5,508 nt of DNA from JAOZHU01 sp964506435. GTDB lineage: Archaea > Thermoproteota > Bathyarchaeia > Bathyarchaeales > Bathycorpusculaceae. The translations under genes and the position numbers were made by a program. The stretch spans positions 1 to 5,508 of the forward strand of contig CAZDLK010000079.1 of NCBI GenBank assembly GCA_964506435.1. Direction: 5' to 3'. Every line of letters begins with the position of its first letter. Position 1 is the stretch's first letter. The notes beneath the pieces are model-generated. The model was given only the letters and a program-made list of their open reading frames with translations. It ran no database searches and had not been told where the DNA came from. Of the stretch, positions 1-5,508 are shown piece by piece.

Positions 1-3000
1 GTCATAGACGGCAGAGAACAAGACACCGAACTGGTTTACATCGGAAACATACCCGTCATGCTCAAATCAAAACTATGCTTTTTATCGCAGCTCTCAAAAG
101 AGGAGCTTATCGCAGCAGGAGAAGACCCAGACGACGCAGGCGGCTACTTCGTAGTGAACGGTTCCGAACGCGTCATAGTCGCCATGGAAGACCTTGCGCC
201 TAACCGCGTGATAGTTGACATCGACGACAAAGGCACATCACCCGTTTACCAAGCCAAAATCTTCTCAACCACCGTAGGCTTCAGAGCACGAATAGAGCTG
301 AAACTGAAGCCAGACGACGCCATCTATGTCACCATGCCAGGCGTGCCCACTGAAATCCCCTTCGTAGTGATAATGCGTGCCTTAACCATGGAGAAAGACA
401 AAGACATAGCCGAAGCCGTATCTCTTGACAAAGATCTCCAAAGTGCACTGGGCGCTTCATTTGAAAAAGCCATAGGCGTAGACACATCCAAAGACGCCAT
501 ACTATTCATCGGCAACCGAGTCGCCCACGGGCAAGTTGAAGAGTACCGTGTGCAGAAAGCTGAAACTGCACTTGACAAGAACTTTTTACCGCACTTGGGC
601 AGAAGCGACAAAAACAGGAAAGACAAAGCCATATTCCTCGGCGAAATGGCATACCGCGTTGTCCAGCTGAAACTTGGAAGAAGACAGCAGGATGACAAAG
701 ACCACTTCAAAAACAAACGCCTACGGCTTGCAGGTCCCTTGCTTGCAGACTTGTTCCGCGTGGCTTTCAGAAACTTAACGCGTGACATAAAGTACCAGCT
801 TGAACGCATAGGCGTGAAAGGTCCAATAATTAACGTGTCCGCGGCAGTTCGCCCCGGCATAATCACTGAACGGTTCCAGCATGCGTTGGCTACGGGCAAC
901 TGGGGCAGAGGCAGAGTTGGCATAACCCAGCTTCTGGACAGAACCAACTACATTTCAACGCTCAGCCACTTGAGGAGGCTTCAGTCGCCGTTAAGCAGGA
1001 GCCAACCGAACTTTGAAGCTCGAGACTTACACCCGACGCATTGGGGTCGCTTGTGTCCAAATGAGACGCCTGAAGGCTCAAACTGTGGTCTAGTTAAAAA
1101 CTTGGCGCTGTCCGCGTCAATCTCAGTCGGCATTAACCCTGATAAAGTGAAACAGTTGCTTTTTGAGATGGGCACTGTTCCAGCTTACGAGGCAAATGAG
1201 GCTTTGAAGACTTCTGGCGCAAAAGTTTTTGTTGACGGCAACATCATCGGCTACTGCAACGCAGCGGGAGAAATGGTTAGAGTTTTCAGAGAGAAACGAA
1301 GAGCAAGTGAAATCTCAACTGAAGTTAACATAACGTACTTTTCGAAGTCGCAAACTCTGACTGAAGAGGTGCATGCCACCTGTGACGAAGGCAGAGTCAG
1401 GCGTCCTCTAATACTTGTTGAAAAAGGTGTTCCGAAACTCCAGCCTAAGCACCTTGAGAAACTAGCGTTAGGCGAGTGGGCATGGGAAGACCTCATTAAA
1501 AACGGTTTAATTGAGTACTTGGATGCGGAAGAAGAAGAAAACGCGTACGTAGCCATAACTAATCAAGAAGTTTCGGATAAGCATACGCATCTGGAAATTG
1601 CGACGTACACTATTCTGGGCATATGCGCTTCAACAATACCTTATCCAGAGCATAATCAGTCGCCGCGCAACTCCTATCAAGCAGCAATGGCGAAACAAGC
1701 ATTAGGCGTTTACGGCACTAACTTCCACCATCGTGTAGACTCGCGTTCGCATATACTGCATTACCCGCAGATGCCCATGGTGGAAACAGAGCTAATGGAG
1801 GTCATGGGCTACAAACAGCGCCCCACAGGACAAAACTGCGTCGTCGCCGTGCTCAGCTTCGAAGGCTACAACATGGAAGACGCTTTAATTTTCAACAAAG
1901 CCTCAATTGAACGAGGCTTAGCCCGTTCCACCTTCTACAGAATATACGAAGCCGAGTGCCGCCAGTACCTAGGCGGATTAAAAGACAAGTTCACAGTTCC
2001 CGAACCAGGAACTCGCGGATACCGCGGCGAACAGTATTACAGGCTTCTTGAACCCGACGGCATAATAGGCTTAGAATCAGCGGTTGTAGGTGGAGACGTC
2101 CTCATTGGCAGAATCAGCCCGCCTAGATTCCTTGAAGAATACAAGGAGTTTGAGGTTAAAGGGCCATCCATGCGGGATACATCCGTGGACATGCGTCCTT
2201 CAGAAACAGGCGTCGTCGACGGCATATTCATAACTGAATCCGGCGAAGGCAGCAAACTTGTGAAGGTCCGAGTTCGCGACCAGCGTGTTCCAGAGTTAGG
2301 CGACAAGTTCGCTTCTCGCCACGGACAAAAAGGAGTCATCGGCTTGATTATGCCGCAGGAAGACATGCCCTTCACAGACGAAGGCATAACCCCTGACATC
2401 GTGATTAATCCTCACGCTATTCCGTCAAGAATGACTATTGGGCAATTCATTGAATCGCTTGCGGGAAAAGCTGCGGCTGCAAGAGGCAAACCAGCAAACG
2501 GCACCCCGTTCTCTAATGAGGGTCCAGACGAAATCCGCAAAAGCCTTGTAAAACTCGGATTCAGCCACACAGGAAGCGACGTGTTCTATAACGGCACCAC
2601 AGGCGAAAAATTCGTTGCCGACATATTCGTAGGCATAGTCTACTACCAAAAACTGCACCACATGGTTGCTGACAAAATCCACGCCAGAGCCCGCGGACAA
2701 GTACAGATGCTAACGCGGCAGCCAACTGAAGGCAGAGCCCGAGGCGGAGGCTTAAGATTCGGCGAAATGGAACGCGACTGCCTAATCGGACACGGCGCTG
2801 CTATGCTGCTTAGGGACAGATTGCTGGAGGAATCTGACAAGTACACACTGTTCATCTGTGAAAACTGCGGTCAAATCGCTTACTACGACATGAAGCAGCG
2901 CAGGTACATGTGCAAGATTTGCGATGAAAAAGCAAAGATTTCTCCTGTGATTGTTTCTTACGCTTTTAAGCTTCTGTTGCAGGAGCTTCAGAGCTTGTGT

Positions 3001-3036
3001 ATAACACCGAAGTTAAAGCTTAAGGAGAAGGCGTAA
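1..3036 (+). CDS. rpoB: DNA-directed RNA polymerase subunit B (Rpo2), 5'-partial
   Basis: Second-largest subunit of archaeal RNA polymerase, which forms one side of the catalytic cleft in the cytoplasm. The frame is open from base 1 and ends at TAA 3034-3036, giving 1011 residues. The usual archaeal length is about 1,120, so roughly 100-120 N-terminal residues (protrusion) lie upstream. In local numbering (codon 1 = bases 1-3) I see: the YIGNIPVMLKSK segment near 13-24; the lobe region about 60-240; the fork with HPTHWGRLCPNETPEG at 344-359; external regions about 405-520; the hybrid-binding domain with GYNMEDA at 622-628 (acidic pair E626/D627) and GDKFASRHGQKG at 767-778; and the C-terminal clamp part from about 895, with RQPTEGRARGGGLRFGEMER at 906-925. 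K769 and K777 match Rpb2 K979 and K987, which face the nascent RNA and active site. A four-cysteine zinc site sits at 953-974. The chain is not split into B'' and B' and shows no frameshift. The downstream neighbour rpoA1 follows after one base. Identity is certain; the lineage is inference. Confidence 0.98.
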   Translation, partial: VIDGREQDTELVYIGNIPVMLKSKLCFLSQLSKEELIAAGEDPDDAGGYFVVNGSERVIVAMEDLAPNRVIVDIDDKGTSPVYQAKIFSTTVGFRARIELKLKPDDAIYVTMPGVPTEIPFVVIMRALTMEKDKDIAEAVSLDKDLQSALGASFEKAIGVDTSKDAILFIGNRVAHGQVEEYRVQKAETALDKNFLPHLGRSDKNRKDKAIFLGEMAYRVVQLKLGRRQQDDKDHFKNKRLRLAGPLLADLFRVAFRNLTRDIKYQLERIGVKGPIINVSAAVRPGIITERFQHALATGNWGRGRVGITQLLDRTNYISTLSHLRRLQSPLSRSQPNFEARDLHPTHWGRLCPNETPEGSNCGLVKNLALSASISVGINPDKVKQLLFEMGTVPAYEANEALKTSGAKVFVDGNIIGYCNAAGEMVRVFREKRRASEISTEVNITYFSKSQTLTEEVHATCDEGRVRRPLILVEKGVPKLQPKHLEKLALGEWAWEDLIKNGLIEYLDAEEEENAYVAITNQEVSDKHTHLEIATYTILGICASTIPYPEHNQSPRNSYQAAMAKQALGVYGTNFHHRVDSRSHILHYPQMPMVETELMEVMGYKQRPTGQNCVVAVLSFEGYNMEDALIFNKASIERGLARSTFYRIYEAECRQYLGGLKDKFTVPEPGTRGYRGEQYYRLLEPDGIIGLESAVVGGDVLIGRISPPRFLEEYKEFEVKGPSMRDTSVDMRPSETGVVDGIFITESGEGSKLVKVRVRDQRVPELGDKFASRHGQKGVIGLIMPQEDMPFTDEGITPDIVINPHAIPSRMTIGQFIESLAGKAAAARGKPANGTPFSNEGPDEIRKSLVKLGFSHTGSDVFYNGTTGEKFVADIFVGIVYYQKLHHMVADKIHARARGQVQMLTRQPTEGRARGGGLRFGEMERDCLIGHGAAMLLRDRLLEESDKYTLFICENCGQIAYYDMKQRRYMCKICDEKAKISPVIVSYAFKLLLQELQSLCITPKLKLKEKA
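2857..2922 (+). other. rpoB: Zinc-binding motif of RpoB C-terminal clamp domain
   Basis: C-x2-C-x14-C-x2-C with cysteines at local residues 953, 956, 971 and 974. It matches the position and form of the structural zinc site in the Rpb2 C-terminal domain (C1163, C1166, C1182, C1185 in yeast), which packs against the clamp of the largest subunit. All four ligands are present. Zinc binding is inferred from the family. Confidence 0.93.
3022..3027 (+). promoter_or_regulatory. Shine-Dalgarno site for rpoA1
   Basis: AAGGAG lies 10 bases before the ATG at 3038, inside the last codons of rpoB (Leu-Lys-Glu-Lys-Ala). It supports the chosen rpoA1 start and suggests that ribosomes finishing rpoB help start rpoA1. 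The site is seen in the sequence; the coupling is inference. Confidence 0.75.
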
Positions 3037-3037
3037 C

Positions 3038-5508
3038 ATGCCAGAAGAAATAATTCATAAAATTGTCGACGAAATCTCTTTCGGTTTAATCTCACCCAAA
3101 GACTTACGCAAGCAATCAGTGGTGGAAATTCAAACACCAGACACTTACGATGAAGACGGCGCGCCAATAACCACTGGCTTAATGGATGGTAGGTTGGGCA
3201 CTCTTGAACCGAGACAGCGATGTAAAACCTGCGGCAACACGGCGATTCGCTGCCCAGGACACTTTGGGCACATCGAGTTAGCCGTGCCGATAGTGCACAT
3301 AGAGTTTACGAAGATAATTTTTGACTTGTTGAAGGCTACTTGCCGCAACTGCGGGCGCATATTGTTGACGGATGAAACTGCGAAGAAAGTGCGCAGCCGA
3401 ATTGAAAAGTTCAATAAGCTTTTAGGCGTGGTGCCTGATGAAGTGCACAAGACCATTATTCAGGAGATTAAGACGAAGCAGTGTCCTCACTGTGCAGTTA
3501 CGCAGTACAAGATAACTTTTGAGAAGCCTACAAAGTTCATAGAGCAAACTGAAGCGGGTTCCGAACCGTTAACGCCCAGCATGATACGCGAACGCTTAGA
3601 ACGCATTTCAGATGATGACTTGCGAATTTTAGGGTTAAACCCCGACGTTGCAAGGCCTGAATGGATGGTTCTGCAAGTTCTTCCCGTTCCTCCAGTGTAC
3701 GTTCGCCCCTCCATAACTTTAGAGTCAGGCATCCGCTCAGAAGACGACTTGACTCATAAGCTGGTTGACATTATCCGCATTAACCAAAGGCTCAAGGAAA
3801 ACATGGAAGCAGGCGCGCCAACACTTATCATTCAAGACTTATCCGAACTACTGCAATACCACGTAACCACGTACTTCAACAATGAAGCCTCAGGAATTCC
3901 TCCTGCACGACACCGCTCTGGACGGGCTTTGAAGACTATCTCACAGAGGCTAAAAGGCAAAGAAGGCAGATTCAGAAGCAACCTTTCAGGCAAACGAGTT
4001 GACTTTTCAGCGCGCACAGTTATCTCGCCAGACCCGAACCTCGATATAAACGAGGTCGGTGTTCCAAATGACGTCGCCATGCGGTTGTCGGTTCCTGAAA
4101 AAGTAACCGCGTGGAACATTGAAGAAATGAAGAACTTCGTCATAAACGGTCCTGAAAAATACCCTGGCGCCCTTTACATAATTAGACCCGACGGCAAACG
4201 CATACGCTTGGAATTCGTTGTGGACAGAGAAAAAATCGCTGAAGCTGTGGAGCCTGGTTTCATTGTTGAACGCCATCTTAAGAACGGCGACATAGCTATT
4301 TTCAATCGGCAGCCTTCGCTTCACCGCATGTCCATTATGGCGCATTACGTGCGTGTTCTGCCCTACAAAACCTTCCGTTTGCACTTGTGTGTTTGTCCGC
4401 CTTACAACGCAGACTTTGACGGCGACGAAATGAACCTGCACGTGCCACAGAGCGAGGAAGCTCGAACAGAAGCCCTGCTACTGATGCAAGTTCAAGATCA
4501 GATTCTTTCGCCTAGGTTCGGTGGACCCATAATCGGTGCAATACGCGATTTCATCACAGGCGCTTACTTCTTAACCCGAACGGGCAGCTACCTGTCGAAA
4601 GCTGAAGTCAACAGGCTTCTTACCGCTACCGCGTATACTGGGCCGCTGCCAGAACCTGCGCTGAAAGACCCGCCGATGTGGTCGGGTAAACAGATTTTCA
4701 GTCTGTTTCTGCCGAAGACTTTGAATTACGTGTTGAAGGCGAACATTTGCCAAGGCTGCACTAAATGCGAGGAGGAAGCATGCAAGTATGACGCTTACGT
4801 GGTGGTTAAAAACGGCGAACTCGTATCGGGCATTATTGACAGGCGCTCTATAGGCGCGGAACAGTCTGAAAGCCTGCTGCACAGGATAATCAAGGATTAC
4901 GGCACCCAAGCAGGACGAGAATTCCTAAATAAAATAACGCGGATGCTGAAGCTTTTCATAACCATGCGTGGTTTCAGTTACACGTATGACCAGTTGGTTC
5001 TGTCACCTAAGGCTAGGTCAAGAATGAATAAAACAATGGAGCGCATCCAGAAGAAGATTAACGAGTTGATTGAAAACAGGAACAATGGGACTTTGCCGCG
5101 GTTGCCTGGTCAAACACTTGATGAGTCGTTTGAAATTTACGTTATGCACGAGTTAGCCACAGCCAGAGACGAGTCAGGCAAAATAGCTGACCAAGACTTC
5201 ACTCTGGAGAACGCAGGCATCGTCATGACGCGGACTGGCGCAAGAGGCTCAAGCCTCAACATCGGTCAAATGGCCGCGTGTGTGGGACAACAGTCAGTTC
5301 GAGGCAAACGCATCATGAGAGGCTACGTTGGCCGCGCTTTGCCGCATTTCGTGGAAGGCGACCCCAGCCCAAGAGCAAGAGGCTTCGTTTACTCGTCTTA
5401 TCAGAGCGGGTTAGACGCAATTGAATTCTTCTTCCACGCTATGGGTGGCAGGGAAGGCTTGGTGGACACAGCCGTCCGAACCCAGCAGAGCGGTTACATG
5501 CAGCGCAG
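3038..5508 (+). CDS. rpoA1: DNA-directed RNA polymerase subunit A' (Rpo1N), 3'-partial
   Basis: N-terminal part of the largest archaeal RNA polymerase subunit; it carries most of the clamp and the catalytic magnesium site. The frame starts at ATG 3038 and stays open to the window end: 823 codons plus two bases, against roughly 880-900 residues usual for A', so perhaps 60-80 are missing. Start choice rests on AAGGAG 10 bases upstream and a typical A' N-terminus, with SVVEI at 27-31. In order: clamp zinc sites at 62-75 and 102-152; clamp coiled coil about 235-290, the expected contact for TFE and Spt4/5; switch/lid region with GKEGRFRSNLSGKRVDFSAR at 307-326; NRQPSLHRMS at 423-432; the NADFDGDEMNLHVPQ loop at 457-471; pore region about 495-620 with an unusual Cys cluster; funnel helices about 655-715; GQMAACVGQQSV at 743-754; bridge helix from about 793. 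R424 and N457 match NTP-contacting Rpb1 R446 and N479. No internal stop or frameshift was found on full translation. Confidence 0.98.
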   Translation, partial: MPEEIIHKIVDEISFGLISPKDLRKQSVVEIQTPDTYDEDGAPITTGLMDGRLGTLEPRQRCKTCGNTAIRCPGHFGHIELAVPIVHIEFTKIIFDLLKATCRNCGRILLTDETAKKVRSRIEKFNKLLGVVPDEVHKTIIQEIKTKQCPHCAVTQYKITFEKPTKFIEQTEAGSEPLTPSMIRERLERISDDDLRILGLNPDVARPEWMVLQVLPVPPVYVRPSITLESGIRSEDDLTHKLVDIIRINQRLKENMEAGAPTLIIQDLSELLQYHVTTYFNNEASGIPPARHRSGRALKTISQRLKGKEGRFRSNLSGKRVDFSARTVISPDPNLDINEVGVPNDVAMRLSVPEKVTAWNIEEMKNFVINGPEKYPGALYIIRPDGKRIRLEFVVDREKIAEAVEPGFIVERHLKNGDIAIFNRQPSLHRMSIMAHYVRVLPYKTFRLHLCVCPPYNADFDGDEMNLHVPQSEEARTEALLLMQVQDQILSPRFGGPIIGAIRDFITGAYFLTRTGSYLSKAEVNRLLTATAYTGPLPEPALKDPPMWSGKQIFSLFLPKTLNYVLKANICQGCTKCEEEACKYDAYVVVKNGELVSGIIDRRSIGAEQSESLLHRIIKDYGTQAGREFLNKITRMLKLFITMRGFSYTYDQLVLSPKARSRMNKTMERIQKKINELIENRNNGTLPRLPGQTLDESFEIYVMHELATARDESGKIADQDFTLENAGIVMTRTGARGSSLNIGQMAACVGQQSVRGKRIMRGYVGRALPHFVEGDPSPRARGFVYSSYQSGLDAIEFFFHAMGGREGLVDTAVRTQQSGYMQR
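3221..3262 (+). other. rpoA1: First clamp zinc motif of RpoA1
   Basis: C-x2-C-x6-C-x2-H formed by C62, C65, C72 and H75, followed by FGHIEL. Spacing is the same as the Rpb1 zinc site C67, C70, C77, H80 at the base of the clamp. Ligands are seen directly; metal binding is family knowledge. Confidence 0.93.
3341..3493 (+). other. rpoA1: Second clamp zinc motif of RpoA1
   Basis: Two CxxC pairs, C102/C105 and C149/C152, separated by a helical, lysine-rich stretch. They correspond to the second Rpb1 clamp zinc site (C107, C110, C148, C167). The second pair here is a compact C-P-H-C, while in Pol II the last two ligands are further apart. All four cysteines are present, so the fold should be intact. 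Confidence 0.88.
4406..4450 (+). other. rpoA1: Catalytic Mg-binding aspartate loop of RpoA1
   Basis: Residues 457-471 contain the universal NADFDGD signature. D459, D461 and D463 align with Rpb1 D481, D483 and D485, which hold the catalytic magnesium for nucleotide addition. The loop is unchanged, which indicates an active polymerase. Two cysteines (C451 and C453) come just before it. Confidence 0.97.
4748..4783 (+). other. rpoA1: Four-cysteine cluster in the RpoA1 pore region
   Basis: C571, C574, C577 and C582 form C-x2-C-x2-C-x4-C, between WSGKQIF (548-554) and GIIDRRSIG (598-606). By alignment from memory, Pol II Rpb1 has a cysteine-free loop here before its NGMLIIDGQIIFG strand. The spacing could hold one zinc ion or, less likely, an iron-sulfur cluster. 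I recall similar cysteine-rich loops in some other archaeal A' subunits but cannot check this. The cysteines are certain; metal binding is inference. Confidence 0.6.
5414..5508 (+). other. rpoA1: Bridge helix of RpoA1, cut by window end
   Basis: From about residue 793 the sequence DAIEFFFHAMGGREGLVDTA leads into the bridge helix, which crosses the cleft beside the catalytic site and bends during translocation. It corresponds to Rpb1 from about residue 810. T815 matches Rpb1 T831, and Q816 sits where Rpb1 has A832. The window stops after R823, two bases into the next codon, so the helix end and the A' C-terminus are not visible. Confidence 0.9.

Noticed and set aside
58..60. ATG at 58 as the start of rpoB.
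   Set aside because: The frame is open back to base 1, and the upstream residues (ending in YIGNIPVM) match the conserved Rpb2 IGKVPIM segment. The methionine is internal and the gene begins before the window.
324..947. Long open frame of 207 codons on the minus strand inside rpoB.
   Set aside because: It lies wholly opposite strongly conserved rpoB sequence and its translation looks like no family I know. It is a by-product of sense-strand codon use. The same holds for the shorter minus-strand frames at 981-1175, 1251-1556, 2037-2399 and 2425-2855.
3037..3037. A promoter or terminator between rpoB and rpoA1.
   Set aside because: Only one base separates the genes, and I saw no T-rich termination run or clear TATA/BRE element close upstream that would be independent of coding constraint.
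3145..4909. Several minus-strand open frames of 81-144 codons opposite rpoA1.
   Set aside because: All are antisense to conserved clamp, active-site and pore coding sequence, with no recognisable domain, ribosome binding site or operon context.
5435..5508. FHAMGGREG segment read as the trigger loop with its catalytic histidine.
   Set aside because: In Pol II this motif leads into the bridge helix. The trigger loop with its active-site histidine lies further on and in archaea is encoded by rpoA2, outside this window.
1..5508. A hidden novel system, mobile element, CRISPR array, intein or intron.
   Set aside because: Both conserved reading frames are continuous with no large insertion, including at the active-site loop where inteins often sit in such genes, and no direct-repeat array was apparent on reading.

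Overview
This window is a continuous stretch of archaeal core transcription machinery. It holds the 3' nine-tenths or so of rpoB (RNA polymerase subunit B, or Rpo2) and the first 823 codons of rpoA1 (subunit A', or Rpo1N). Both are on the + strand, and neither gene is complete: rpoB enters from before base 1, and rpoA1 runs off the end inside the bridge helix.

Organism: the proteins are of archaeal/eukaryotic type, not bacterial. The evidence is the Rpb2-like C-terminal zinc site, the two Rpb1-like N-terminal clamp zinc sites, and the order rpoB then rpoA1. Subunit B is a single unbroken chain, unlike the split B''/B' genes of methanogens and haloarchaea. This points to the TACK group, Thermococcales or relatives. 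With roughly half G+C and the general look of the proteins, an uncultured Bathyarchaeia-like (former MCG) archaeon is my best guess, from family impression only and not from any search.

Layout: bases 1-3036 are rpoB and bases 3038-5508 are rpoA1. One base separates the rpoB stop from the rpoA1 ATG, and the rpoA1 ribosome binding site lies inside the last codons of rpoB, so the two are almost certainly co-transcribed and translationally coupled. There is no intergenic stretch. I saw no RNA gene, promoter, terminator, mobile element, CRISPR array or riboswitch.

How the genes work together: B and A' form the two main halves of the polymerase active centre. B supplies the lobe, fork, hybrid-binding wall and conserved lysines. 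A' supplies most of the clamp, the Mg-binding aspartate triad and the bridge helix. The trigger loop belongs to A'' (rpoA2), expected just downstream of this window.

I do not find a new system here. The points most worth a second look are a four-cysteine cluster in the pore region of A' and a glutamine at a usually small position of the bridge helix.
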